From Chitinivibrionales bacterium (GTDB taxonomy: Bacteria; Fibrobacterota; Chitinivibrionia; Chitinivibrionales; FEN-1185), in NCBI GenBank assembly GCA_035516255.1, contig DATJAL010000046.1, positions 1-52,209 of the forward strand: a stretch of DNA of 52,209 bases. Reading direction: 5' to 3'. The translations under genes were made by a program, and so were the position numbers. This document shows, piece by piece, positions 23,146 through 31,764 of the stretch (within the stretch, counting starts at the first letter, position 1; every line of letters begins with the position of its first letter). The notes beneath the pieces are model-generated. The model did no database searches and was not told the DNA's origin. It worked only from the letters and a program-made list of their open reading frames with translations.

Positions 23146-23853
23146 ATGAATATCCCCGCGCATATCGGCATCATTCTGGACGGCAACGGCCGCTGGGCAA
23201 AGGCGCGCGGCCTGCCCCGGGCGGCAGGCCACCGCGCCGGCACCGACGCAACGCGAAAAATCGTTCGTTCGTGCGGAGAGTTGGGCGTAAAATACCTCAC
23301 CATCTATGTTTTTTCGGCGGAGAACTGGGGAAGGCCGCGCCAGGAAGTGGCGCTGCTCATGGACCTTCTGGTGGAAATGACGCGGCGCGAGATCCGCGAG
23401 CTCAACAAGAACAACGTGCGGCTCCACGCCATCGGCGACCTTTCGAAGCTCCCGCCTAAGACGCGCAAGGAGGTGCTCGACGGCATTGACGCGACTAAGG
23501 GAAACACAGGCCTCAACCTCGTGCTCGCGGTGAGCTACGGCGGCCGCGCGGAAATCGTGGAAGGCGTCAAGAAGTTCGCCCGCGACGCGTGTGCTAATCC
23601 CTCGGTGATAGACGGGCTCACCGAGCAATCGTTCTCGCGGTTGCTCTACACCGCCGATTTTCCCGACCCCGACCTGATCATCCGTCCCGGCGGGGAGAAA
23701 CGGACCAGCAATTTCCTGCTGTGGCAGTCGGCGTATGCCGAATGGTATTTCACCGACGTGCTCTGGCCCGATTTCGACAAGGCCTGCCTCGAACAGGCCA
23801 TCGCCGATTTTAACAAACGGGAACGCAGGTTCGGGAAAGTGAAGGAATCCTGA
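23146..23853 (+). CDS. uppS: Isoprenyl transferase (undecaprenyl diphosphate synthase)
   Basis: A 235-residue cis-prenyltransferase that extends farnesyl diphosphate to the undecaprenyl carrier used for peptidoglycan. IPAHIGIILDGNGRWAKARG holds the catalytic Asp; YVFSAENWGRP, LVLAVSYGGRAEIV, DPDLIIRPGGEKRTSNFLLW and AYAEWYFTDVLWPDF are the other family blocks. The usual RTSGE appears as RPGGE, a mild variation. The stop overlaps the next start (TGATG), so uppS and cdsA are translationally coupled. No strong ribosome site is seen. Confidence 0.94.
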   Translation: MNIPAHIGIILDGNGRWAKARGLPRAAGHRAGTDATRKIVRSCGELGVKYLTIYVFSAENWGRPRQEVALLMDLLVEMTRREIRELNKNNVRLHAIGDLSKLPPKTRKEVLDGIDATKGNTGLNLVLAVSYGGRAEIVEGVKKFARDACANPSVIDGLTEQSFSRLLYTADFPDPDLIIRPGGEKRTSNFLLWQSAYAEWYFTDVLWPDFDKACLEQAIADFNKRERRFGKVKES

Positions 23854-25145
23854 TGCTGAACGCTGTCAACCTGCGGCGCCGCCTTCTGTTCGCCGTGCCG
23901 GCCATTCCGATAGGGTGGTGGGGCATCAACTCCAACTTTTCGCTGCTTCCCGGCACGCCGTACCACATCGTGCCGGGCATGGTGATCACCATCGCGCTCG
24001 TCATCATGGGCGGGTTCGAATACAACAGGATGCTCTCGGTGTTCTTCCCGAGAAACGCATTCTGGCTCGGACTCACATGGCTCACCGCCGAGCTTGTCCT
24101 GGACATGTTCAATTTGTCGATCCCGTTACGGTTTTCGATATTCATCCTGCTCCTCATCGTTGCGTTTGAGGCGATTGTGTGGGGAAAAAGGAACTCGGGC
24201 CGCTGGCGACGGGCGAGCCTTTCGTTTTCCGCCATGGTGTTCCTTTACATAGCGGGAGTATCGATCCTGTACCTGTTCGATCCCGCCTTCCAATCGTTCT
24301 TCCGGCCCTATGGGTCCGAAATGCTTTCCCGGGTGGGGTTCGCCCTGGTGATCGGCTCCATTCTTATGTGCGACACCATTGCCTATTTCGCGGGAAGCAT
24401 CTGGGGCAGACACCATTACAGCAACATCAGCCCGAATAAAACCATCGAGGGCAGCATTGCCGGTTTTTCCACCGCGTTCATCCTCTTCTCGGTGCTGTGG
24501 GTGTTCCTCGGGAGCCCGGCCTATCCCTGGTATCTTGGGATTTTCATGGGGCTCATCGTGGGCGTGTTCGCGCAGGTGGGAGACCTGCTGGTGTCGCTGA
24601 TGAAGCGGTATTTCAAGCAGAAAAACGCCTCCGAATACCTGCCGGGTCACGGCGGCGTGCTCGACCGCTTCGGCAGCATATTCGTGGCCGTGCCCACGCT
24701 CGGACTTTTTCTGCTGGCCTTCGCCACCAACGAATACGTGCAGACCCTCGACGAATACCTCCGTCTCGTGCGCGACAAGCGGTACGAAGAAGCATACGCG
24801 ATGACCGGCAGGGTCAATATCGAATGCAAAGACCAGGCCGGCGCGGCCGTTTTCTTGCAGCGGGGCGACCGCGCGGACTGGACCAAACAGCAGGCGCACC
24901 TCGAATTGAAAAAAATCGGGAAAATCCAAAGATTCAACTATTGGGAAAAGGACTCTACACAGAAATGGGAATGCCAGTCGGCACTGGGACTGCATTGCTT
25001 TAAAATCAAGGCGCTTTACAAACTCAACGAGACAAGTGCCGATAAAACCGGCGAACGGGAAGAGTGGCAGACAAGGCTTGTGTGGCTGGGCAAGGGCGCA
25101 GACTCGAAGATAAGGATTTTGAGTGAATCGGGCGAGAGCCAATAA
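23853..25145 (+). CDS. cdsA: CdsA-like phosphatidate cytidylyltransferase with altered signature and C-terminal extension
   Basis: 430 residues. Residues 1-292 are a polytopic domain matching CdsA, which makes CDP-diacylglycerol from phosphatidic acid and CTP. It has CDTIAYFAGSIWGRHHYSNI, SPNKTIEGSIAG and the signature region KRYFKQKNASEYLPGHGGVL then DRFGS. In the usual signature the KD and DRxD aspartates are conserved; here they are N258 and G274. Residues about 293-430 are a soluble domain not found in standard CdsA (LDEYLRLVRDKRYEEAYAMT, HLELKKIGKIQRFNYWEKDS), recalling small NTF2/DUF-type folds. Position between uppS and dxr is canonical. Activity is uncertain because of the two substitutions. 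Confidence 0.82.
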   Translation: MLNAVNLRRRLLFAVPAIPIGWWGINSNFSLLPGTPYHIVPGMVITIALVIMGGFEYNRMLSVFFPRNAFWLGLTWLTAELVLDMFNLSIPLRFSIFILLLIVAFEAIVWGKRNSGRWRRASLSFSAMVFLYIAGVSILYLFDPAFQSFFRPYGSEMLSRVGFALVIGSILMCDTIAYFAGSIWGRHHYSNISPNKTIEGSIAGFSTAFILFSVLWVFLGSPAYPWYLGIFMGLIVGVFAQVGDLLVSLMKRYFKQKNASEYLPGHGGVLDRFGSIFVAVPTLGLFLLAFATNEYVQTLDEYLRLVRDKRYEEAYAMTGRVNIECKDQAGAAVFLQRGDRADWTKQQAHLELKKIGKIQRFNYWEKDSTQKWECQSALGLHCFKIKALYKLNETSADKTGEREEWQTRLVWLGKGADSKIRILSESGESQ

Positions 25146-25217
25146 GATCCAACGATTAATAATTATAAAATCATCGCGAAGCGGCAAGATCACATTCTGA
25201 AACGAAAGCGTTTTGGA

Positions 25218-25290
25218 TCTAAATCGTTATTGAATCTTCTCTGCGGCCTCCGCGTACTTCGACAAGCTCAATACAGGTCTCTGCGGTGAA
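25218..25290. repeat. Degenerate CTCTGCGG repeat with an embedded TTCGACAAGCTCA block
   Basis: CTTCTCTGCGGCCTCCGCG, then ACTTCGACAAGCTCAATACA, then CTCTGCGGTGAATTTTT. It looks like an arm of the CGCAAAG/TTTGCGG-type repeat interrupted by a second short repeat. It lies just before dxr. Confidence 0.45.
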
Positions 25291-25302
25291 TTTTTAAATT
25301 AT

Positions 25303-26457
25303 ATGGGCCAAGCAAAAATAATCATCCTCGGCGCCACCGGCTCCATCGGCATGAGCGCCTGCGCCTGCATCAGGCGCTTTCCGGACCGCTTCCGCGTCGC
25401 GGCCATGTCGGCCAACAATAACATTGACAAACTGGCAGCGCTTGTAAAGGAATTCAGGCCCGCGGCGGTGTGTTTCGGCGCGTCTGAAAAAGCTGCTGCC
25501 CTAAAAGGCATAATGCCTAAAGAGGTCCGCGTGTTTACGGGGGTAAAAGGCCTTGAGGAGCTTGTCGAGCAGGCCGACTTCGACATCCTGTGCAACGCGC
25601 TGGTGGGCGCGGTGGGGCTCAGGCCCACGGTCGCGGCGCTCAAAAGGAACAAGCGCGTCGCGCTTGCCAATAAGGAAAGCCTCGTGATCGGCGGCGATTA
25701 CATCACCTCGCTGCTGCATCAGAAAAAAGGCGAGCTGGTTCCGGTAGACAGCGAGCACAGCGCCATCCTGCAATGCCTTGCGGGATCGGAGCGCGACGGC
25801 GTGGAATCCGTCATCCTCACCGCGTCGGGCGGGCCGTTCCGGGAGCAGCCGCTTGACACATTCAAAGACATCACGCCCAAGGACGCGCTCAACCATCCCA
25901 CGTGGAACATGGGAAAGAAAATCACCATCGACGCGGCGACGCTCGTCAACAAGGGGTTCGAGCTCATTGAGGCGCACCACCTGTTCGCCATGCCCTACGA
26001 AAAACTGCGCGTGGTGATCCACCCGCAGTCGGTGGTCCATTCGATGGTGGAGTTCCACGACGGCGCCATCATCGCGCAAATGGGCGTGCCCGACATGGAG
26101 CTGCCCATCCAGCTCGCGCTGTCGTATCCGGAGCGGCTGCCGCTTGCCGGCAAGCGGCTCGACCTTGCCAAGCTGCGCGCGCTCACGTTTTTCGAGCCCG
26201 ATTTCACGCGCTTCCCGTGCCTCAAGCTGTGCATCGACGCGGGAAAGACCGGCGGCACCATGCCGGCCGCGCTCAACGCGGCAAACGAAGTCGCGGTGCA
26301 GGCGTTCCTAGACAATAAAATAGGGTTCAATAGGATCGCCGAACTGATACAGGGCGCATGTGACGACCACAAGCCGGTGCCTGTTGACGGAGTGGAAACG
26401 GTGGAGAAGGTGGATCGGGAGACGAGAGAGAAGACGAGGGCGAGGATAAGAGAATAA
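25303..26457 (+). CDS. dxr: 1-deoxy-D-xylulose 5-phosphate reductoisomerase
   Basis: A 384-residue enzyme of the MEP isoprenoid pathway, converting DXP to MEP with NADPH. NADPH site: IIILGATGSIGMSAC. Catalytic and metal region: ALANKESLVIGGD, VPVDSEHSAILQCLAG, then LTASGGPFREQPLD (flexible loop) and HPTWNMGKKITIDAATLVNK, GFELIEAHHLF with NKGxE, HPQSVVHSMVEF. The C-terminal helical domain contains AALNAANEVAVQAFL. Length and order are normal. It sits between cdsA and rseP, as in many bacteria, separated from rseP by an A+B repeat pair. Confidence 0.96.
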   Translation: MGQAKIIILGATGSIGMSACACIRRFPDRFRVAAMSANNNIDKLAALVKEFRPAAVCFGASEKAAALKGIMPKEVRVFTGVKGLEELVEQADFDILCNALVGAVGLRPTVAALKRNKRVALANKESLVIGGDYITSLLHQKKGELVPVDSEHSAILQCLAGSERDGVESVILTASGGPFREQPLDTFKDITPKDALNHPTWNMGKKITIDAATLVNKGFELIEAHHLFAMPYEKLRVVIHPQSVVHSMVEFHDGAIIAQMGVPDMELPIQLALSYPERLPLAGKRLDLAKLRALTFFEPDFTRFPCLKLCIDAGKTGGTMPAALNAANEVAVQAFLDNKIGFNRIAELIQGACDDHKPVPVDGVETVEKVDRETREKTRARIRE

Positions 26458-26469
26458 TAAAATTCCAGT

Positions 26470-26626
26470 GGGGGAGGTTTCCCCCTGGGGTGCAGCTTCC
26501 GCCGCCTCCTTGACGAAAACAGAAAGAAGGAAGGCGGCGGTGATCTGCACCCACACCCCCTCCGGGGTGGCCCCGGTGTGCCATTGGTTGCAAGATTCAC
26601 ACTGCATTGACAAGGGGCACCCGCGG
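26470..26626 (+). repeat. Dispersed repeat family A, copy A3
   Basis: Opens GGGGGAGGTTTCCCCC, closes GGGGCACCCGCGG. The variable interior forms a hairpin, CCGCCGCCTCCTT against AAGGAAGGCGGCGG, itself flanked by GGTGCAG/CTGCACC. Followed 94 bases later by B3 on the same strand. Confidence 0.75.
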
Positions 26627-26719
26627 AGAACGGTTGTAAAGTAAAAGTAATTTGAGCTTCCGCTTCGCCCCCGATTGGAGAATCAAAATTTTCTTTTGAG
26701 AACTAAATGCTTGCCGACG

Positions 26720-26790
26720 CGTTAGGCCGACCCGTGTTGGGGCACGGAATGCCGCGCCCCAACACGGGGAACGCCCAGACTTATATTTTA
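26720..26790 (+). repeat. Dispersed repeat family B, copy B3
   Basis: GCGTTAGGCCGA, then a perfect 13-base stem (26731-26743 with 26756-26768, CCCGTGTTGGGGC), overlapping the constant GGGGAACGCCCAG and an AT-rich tail. It ends about 40 bases before the rseP start, so its hairpin would be in the rseP leader if transcribed from dxr. Confidence 0.75.
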
Positions 26791-26827
26791 AATTAAAAGA
26801 ATACACCTTTTAACAAAAAAGGATTCA

Positions 26828-28195
26828 ATGCTACCGCTCCTCCAAAGCACCCTCGGCGTCACGCTCCTCGCCATCGTCGGCGTTATCATCCTCGGCATCC
26901 TGGTTCTGGTCCACGAGCTCGGCCATTTCATCGCCGCGAAATCGTGCGGGATACGGGTGCTCGCGTTCTCCATCGGATTCGGAAGGGCGCTATTGAAAAA
27001 AACAATCGGCGGGACCGAATACCGCCTGAGCGCCGTGCCGTTCGGCGGGTTCATCACCATGGCGGGCGAGCACCCGGAGGAAAAGCCCCTGCGGGAGCCG
27101 GGCGATTTCACCACAAAGCCGATCTGGCAGCGCGCCGTGGTGGCGATCGCCGGGCCGCTGGCGAATTACCTTTTCGCAATGGTATGCCTGTACTTTGTTT
27201 TCATCCTGGGCGTCAAGACGCCCGTATACCTGATGAAACCGGTGGTGGGCGACGTTGCCGACAGTTCGAGCGCGCAGCGGGCGGGGTTTCTGCCCGGCGA
27301 CAGTATCGTCTTCATCAACGGCAAAAAGGTTTCCAACTGGGAAGACATCCAGCGGGTCCTGTCGCTGCAGGAGCAGCGCAACGAAATCGTGTTCTGCCGC
27401 GGCAGCGAGACAAAAACGCTTTTTCTGGTCCTCGCCCGGCCAAAAACAAGCAGGCTTCCCAAGGAGCCGACCGGCGGCCTGCTTCCAGGCTTGCCGCCGG
27501 TGATCGGGAAGGCCATTGACACCATGCCTGCGGCCATGGCAGGGATCAGTGCGGGCGACACGGTGGTGTCGATCAACGGCCGCACGGTGCGCTCGTGGGA
27601 CCAGCTTACCTCCAGCGTGGTGCATTTCGACAGCGCAAAAGGCCCGCTGGCCTTCACGGTGCGGCGCGGTACGAGCCTGGTTTCAATTGCGGTGGTGCCG
27701 CGCTACAACAAGACCGACAAGCGGTACCAGATCGGCGTTTTGGGAGCGCAGCCCGCAAAGGTGCAGGTGCGTTACGGCGCGGCGGCGTCGGTGGGAAAAA
27801 TGCTTGACAAAACGTGGGAATACACCACCATGATTTACGACGTGCTCGCCAAGCTGCTTTCCAAGCAGGTATCGCCCAAGCAGCTTGCCGGTCCCGTGGG
27901 CATCGTACAGATGACCGGCATCGTGGCGCTCGGCGGCCCGGTGGAGCTGATGAACCTGATGGGGCTCATCGGCATCAACCTGGCGGTGCTCAATCTGCTG
28001 CCGCTCATCATCACCGACGGCGGACTGCTGCTGTTTCTGCTGATCGAAGCGATCCGCAGGAAGCCGCTGCCGGTGAGGTACCAGCTGCTTATCAACCGGA
28101 TCGCCATCACCTTTTTCATCCTGCTGTTCGCCTATGTCACCTACAACGACATGGCGAGGCTGCCCGACCTTTTCAGGCTCATGACGGGAAGGTAG
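26828..28195 (+). CDS. rseP: Site-2 intramembrane metalloprotease RseP
   Basis: A 455-residue membrane zinc protease that cuts anti-sigma factors and other membrane proteins after site-1 cleavage. TM1 carries LVLVHELGHFIAAK (H29, E30, H33 zinc site). GGFITMAGE follows. Two PDZ domains are visible (AQRAGFLPGDSIVFINGKKV and AMAGISAGDTVVSINGRTVR). The C-terminal membrane part has NLAVLNLLPLIITDGG, matching the NxxPxxxxDG zinc-ligand motif though the usual LDG reads TDG. AAAGGATTCA precedes the ATG. It is one base from the following thioredoxin-like gene. Confidence 0.94.
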   Translation: MLPLLQSTLGVTLLAIVGVIILGILVLVHELGHFIAAKSCGIRVLAFSIGFGRALLKKTIGGTEYRLSAVPFGGFITMAGEHPEEKPLREPGDFTTKPIWQRAVVAIAGPLANYLFAMVCLYFVFILGVKTPVYLMKPVVGDVADSSSAQRAGFLPGDSIVFINGKKVSNWEDIQRVLSLQEQRNEIVFCRGSETKTLFLVLARPKTSRLPKEPTGGLLPGLPPVIGKAIDTMPAAMAGISAGDTVVSINGRTVRSWDQLTSSVVHFDSAKGPLAFTVRRGTSLVSIAVVPRYNKTDKRYQIGVLGAQPAKVQVRYGAAASVGKMLDKTWEYTTMIYDVLAKLLSKQVSPKQLAGPVGIVQMTGIVALGGPVELMNLMGLIGINLAVLNLLPLIITDGGLLLFLLIEAIRRKPLPVRYQLLINRIAITFFILLFAYVTYNDMARLPDLFRLMTGR

Positions 28196-28196
28196 C

Positions 28197-29033
28197 ATGA
28201 AATATTTTTTACCGGTGTTGCTGGCCGGCGCACTCCTGTTCGCCCAGCGGGCAAACGCTTTCGACCAGAAAATAACGGTTCCCGATACCTTGACTGTCCA
28301 GCAGGTTCACCAGCTTGATTCGCTGGAGAACGTGATCAAGGTCGAGCAGTGCTGCAACGCCACGCTCGCGGCCTGCCTCAAGAAAAAAAATCCGTGCGAG
28401 CTCGCGGCGCGTCTCCATGCTTTCGTGAAATGGCTCGTGGCGCGCAGGACAGAATCGGCCAGGATCACTGACGAGGCCTCCAAGCGGTATGTCAGTCTTA
28501 CCTCGACGATAAAAGGCACGGTTGACACCACGGTGTTCACCATCGCGGGCGACCCGAAAGCGCCCGTCCTCATTTCCGGATACGTGAGCGCCGTTTGTCC
28601 CATTTGCCACTTTGTCACCCACGAGCTGTACGACGCGGTGACGGCGGGGGAGCTCAAGGGCAAGGCAAGGCTCATGGTGAAACCGGTGGGCGAGGGTTTC
28701 GCCAACAAGTCGCTTGCCGCCGCTTGCATCATGGGAAGGTTCTGGGATTATTTCGTCGCCATCTCGATGGTCAAGAGCAGGATCGAAAAGGAGACCATTT
28801 ACAACATCGCCGACAGCCTCAAGTTGGACGTGGCGAAATTCAAAAGCCTCGTCAACGGGCCGCAGGCGGACTCGCTTGTCAAGGCGAGCTCCGCCGAGGC
28901 CGGGATGAATGCGGTCACGGTCACGCCCATCTATTTTATCAACCGCGTGCGTTACGCGAGCTACAAGGACCCGGCATGGCTCGTTGACGCGGTTGAGTGC
29001 ATTTATGATGAAGGTTTGAAGAAAAAGAAATAA
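28197..29033 (+). CDS. Periplasmic thioredoxin-fold protein (DsbA/DsbG-like)
   Basis: A 278-residue exported protein: signal peptide at 1-21 (VLLAGALLFAQRANA), a helical N-terminal region with a cysteine-rich stretch (VEQCCNATLAACLKKKNPC), and a thioredoxin-like domain from about 115 starting AGDPKAPVLISGYVSAVCPI. The active site is CPIC (C134, C137), and VTPIYFINRVRY contains the cis-Pro-like TP. It probably acts in disulfide exchange in the periplasm; whether oxidase or isomerase cannot be told. It is spaced by a single base from rseP, suggesting coupling with envelope quality control. Confidence 0.8.
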   Translation: MKYFLPVLLAGALLFAQRANAFDQKITVPDTLTVQQVHQLDSLENVIKVEQCCNATLAACLKKKNPCELAARLHAFVKWLVARRTESARITDEASKRYVSLTSTIKGTVDTTVFTIAGDPKAPVLISGYVSAVCPICHFVTHELYDAVTAGELKGKARLMVKPVGEGFANKSLAAACIMGRFWDYFVAISMVKSRIEKETIYNIADSLKLDVAKFKSLVNGPQADSLVKASSAEAGMNAVTVTPIYFINRVRYASYKDPAWLVDAVECIYDEGLKKKK

Positions 29034-29232
29034 TACCGCCTTCTCGATTCCGCATTTTCCATCTTTCAAAGCAGTAAGAAAACAGTTTACAACTGGGTGT
29101 TTCTTTTTTGTATTTTACCAAATGGGTGGTGATGAGTATGTCCAACAGATAAAATTCTGCTCGATGAAATTAAAAGATATATTCAACGAAAAATAGTTGT
29201 TTTCATTTTGATTGTTTAGACCTCACCCCCAG

Positions 29233-29255
29233 CCCCTCTCCGAATCGGAGAGGGG
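29233..29255. terminator. Perfect GC-rich hairpin after the thioredoxin-like gene
   Basis: CCCCTCTCCG-AAT-CGGAGAGGGG, ten perfect pairs, preceded by CCTCACCCCCAG. Could end the rseP unit. The CCTCACCCCCAGCCCCTCTC form is also a widely dispersed intergenic palindrome in many bacteria, as I recall it. Confidence 0.5.
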
Positions 29256-29295
29256 AGCGTCCAAATTTATTTATTAGAAAAAAGAGTTAGGGATA

Positions 29296-30813
29296 ATGAA
29301 CATTGCAAACATCCTCCTCGTCAGCATTGACCTGCCGCAATTGAGCAGCCAGCTCGAGGAGCACGGCTACAACCCGCTCGTGGTCGCCGACATCCCCTCC
29401 ATCATCGACATCGACGTGCCGTTCGCCGTGGTGCTCATCCATCAAAACGCCATCGGCGAGGCGCTCGCCGAGGACATGGAGCGCCTGTATTTCGTGAGCA
29501 AGGGCGCGCCCATCGGTGTTCTCATCAGCGACCACACGCACCTGTCCGACGGGCTCACGCGCGCGCTCGACCAGGGCACGCTCGAGCGCGTGTACCTCCA
29601 CGAAGTGGAAAGCGGGCTTGCCACGAGCAGGATCGACCGCATGTACCTGGGTGCCGGACTCGACACCATTGCGCGCGCCTACCAACAGGCCGAGGACGAC
29701 AAGGAGCTCCTGAGCAAGGAGATCAGCCTGCGCAACCGCCTCCACGAGCACGAGCGCGAGCTCAACATCATGGGGTCCATCACTTCGGGGCTCGTGGTGG
29801 TGGACATGACGGATAAAATCTTTCTGATGAACGAGTATGCCCGGCGGTTGTTGCGGATCGCAAAGAACGACGTGGTCGGCCTTGCGTTCAGGGAAGTGCT
29901 GCCCGACAAGGTGTCGCGTCTCGCCGAGAACGCGCTTAAAAGAATTTCCGGCGAATGGAAGCACCACGAAATCAAGAAAATCACGTTCGACGAGACCGTG
30001 CTAGAGATCGCCGCCTACCGGATGAACGATTACGAGCACCGCCCGGTGGGCCTGCTCATGCTCATCAACGACATCACCGAGCAGGAGAACACCACGGTGC
30101 AGCTTTACAGATCGGAAAAGCTCGCCACCCTCGGCACCATGCTGTCGGGCATGGCGCACGAGCTGCGCAACCCGCTCTCCATCATCAGCGCGCGGTCGCA
30201 GATGGCGCTTCGGAAGGCCGACTGGGACAAGGCGTGGGCTGCAAAGACCTTCGAGTCGATCGACGGCCAGGTGAACCGGTGCGCGGGCATCCTCAACAGC
30301 CTGCTCGAGTACACCCGCTACAAGGCGACGCAGCAGGCGCTGCACAAGTTGGGCGACATCCTCGACGAGACGCTCACCCACGTGGAATACCAGAGCATTT
30401 TCGACGCGATTACGGTGGAGAAGGACTATCAAAACGGACTCGTGGTGTTCGGCGACCGGTCGAGGTTTGTCCAGATATTTCTCAACATCATCCTCAACGC
30501 AGCCGACGCCATGGCGGGAAAGGGCGTGCTGAAGATCAGCGCAAGGGCGGACAAGGACTCGAAGGTGCTGGTGGAAATCCACGACACCGGGAGCGGCGTC
30601 GACGCCGCGGCCAAGGACCGGATCTTCGACCCGTTCTTCACCACCAAGGACCCGGGCAAGGGGACCGGGCTCGGCCTTGCCGTTGCCTATAAGATAATCC
30701 AGGATTCGGGCGGGGAAATATGGTTCACCTCCGAGCCCGGGTCAACGTCGTTTTTCGTGAGGCTCCCCTCGGGGAAGAGAAAGGTATATGAAGGAAAAAC
30801 TGCTTCTGGTTGA
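29296..30813 (+). CDS. Sensor histidine kinase with N-terminal receiver-like and PAS domains
   Basis: A 505-residue kinase without membrane segments, so cytoplasmic. Residues 1-125 look like a degenerate receiver-type alpha/beta domain ([20 protein letters not shown]) lacking the acidic pocket. A coiled-coil linker ([20 protein letters not shown]) leads to a PAS domain (about 155-265, [20 protein letters not shown]). HisKA has H288 in [11 protein letters not shown]. HATPase_c shows the N box [11 protein letters not shown]1 HDTGSGV, F box [11 protein letters not shown] and G2 [12 protein letters not shown]. Its last 26 bases overlap the response regulator start, so they are very probably partners. 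Confidence 0.92.
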   Translation: MNIANILLVSIDLPQLSSQLEEHGYNPLVVADIPSIIDIDVPFAVVLIHQNAIGEALAEDMERLYFVSKGAPIGVLISDHTHLSDGLTRALDQGTLERVYLHEVESGLATSRIDRMYLGAGLDTIARAYQQAEDDKELLSKEISLRNRLHEHERELNIMGSITSGLVVVDMTDKIFLMNEYARRLLRIAKNDVVGLAFREVLPDKVSRLAENALKRISGEWKHHEIKKITFDETVLEIAAYRMNDYEHRPVGLLMLINDITEQENTTVQLYRSEKLATLGTMLSGMAHELRNPLSIISARSQMALRKADWDKAWAAKTFESIDGQVNRCAGILNSLLEYTRYKATQQALHKLGDILDETLTHVEYQSIFDAITVEKDYQNGLVVFGDRSRFVQIFLNIILNAADAMAGKGVLKISARADKDSKVLVEIHDTGSGVDAAAKDRIFDPFFTTKDPGKGTGLGLAVAYKIIQDSGGEIWFTSEPGSTSFFVRLPSGKRKVYEGKTASG

Positions 30814-31696
30814 TGACGAGGCCGATTTCCTCGACGTGCTCTCGGAATTCCTCGGCGGCGAGGGATACCAGTGCGTCACCGCGCGCGACGGCAAGGAGGC
30901 GCTCGAGGTGCTGGCCAAGACGCCCATCGACCTGCTGTTGTCGGATATCAACATGCCGGGCATGAAGGGGTTCGAGCTTATCAAGGAGGCGCGGAGGCTT
31001 TATCCGGCCCTCAAGTGCGCGCTCATCACGGCCTACGACGTGCGGGACTACCTTTTCATGGCGAAAAACTACAACATCGGCAACATCATCACCAAGACCA
31101 CGCCGTTCAATTTCGAGGAGGTGCGGCTGCTGGTGCGGAACATCCTCACCGAGGACGTGTTCGGCCTCGACCGGTACGTGCACGGCGGAGTCAAGAGCAT
31201 CCAGGTGCGGAACACCAACGAAATCGAGGGCGTCATACAGAACATTGTGGGCGGCATGCCCGACCTGCGTCACAAGCGTAAGTTCCGCCAGGCGCTCAAC
31301 GAGATCATCGTGAACGCGGTGTATTACGGCGCCAAGAGGGAACGCGGCGACCGTAAAGATTCCTGGCCGCAGGAGGTGACACTCACGCCCGAGGAGGAGA
31401 TCGTGGTGCAGTGGGGCGCCGACGACGAAAAGGCCGGCGTCGCGGTGCGGGACCAGAAGGGCGTCTTGACAAAAGAAGAAGTGCTGTACTGGCTCGAGCG
31501 CAATGCGTCAAAGGACGAAGAAGGCATCTCCATCGGCCTGCTCGACGAGCACGGCAAGGGCCTTTTCATTTCGCGCGAGACCATCGACCGGTTCATCGTG
31601 AACATCAAGCGCGGGAATACCACGGAGATCGTGATGCTGAATTACAAGGAGGGACTGTACGACGGGTACCGGCCGCTGTGGATACAGGAATTTTAA
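30788..31696 (+). CDS. Response regulator with RsbW-like ATPase output domain
   Basis: 302 residues. The receiver covers 1-122: [12 protein letters not shown] (acidic pair), phosphorylated D53 in LLLSDINMPGMKG, T82 and K103. The output half (about 140-302) is not a DNA-binding domain: it shows FRQALNEIIVNAVYYG (N box, N171-N176) and GISIGLLDEHGKGLF (G box), the pattern of the GHKL fold in RsbW/SpoIIAB anti-sigma kinases. A plausible role is phosphorylation-controlled partner switching. AAAGGTAT lies before the ATG inside the kinase gene. Confidence 0.85.
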   Translation: MKEKLLLVDDEADFLDVLSEFLGGEGYQCVTARDGKEALEVLAKTPIDLLLSDINMPGMKGFELIKEARRLYPALKCALITAYDVRDYLFMAKNYNIGNIITKTTPFNFEEVRLLVRNILTEDVFGLDRYVHGGVKSIQVRNTNEIEGVIQNIVGGMPDLRHKRKFRQALNEIIVNAVYYGAKRERGDRKDSWPQEVTLTPEEEIVVQWGADDEKAGVAVRDQKGVLTKEEVLYWLERNASKDEEGISIGLLDEHGKGLFISRETIDRFIVNIKRGNTTEIVMLNYKEGLYDGYRPLWIQEF

Positions 31697-31764
31697 ATTC
31701 GACTGAAGAATAAATATTGAAGTCGCCTGCAAAACGGGCGCTTAAAAAGATAGGGGGTAGTCAC

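Noticed and set aside
24126-25193. Reverse frame of 355 codons opposite cdsA
   Set aside because: It is a shadow of cdsA; no family motif, and rich in His/Arg/Glu as antisense frames are.
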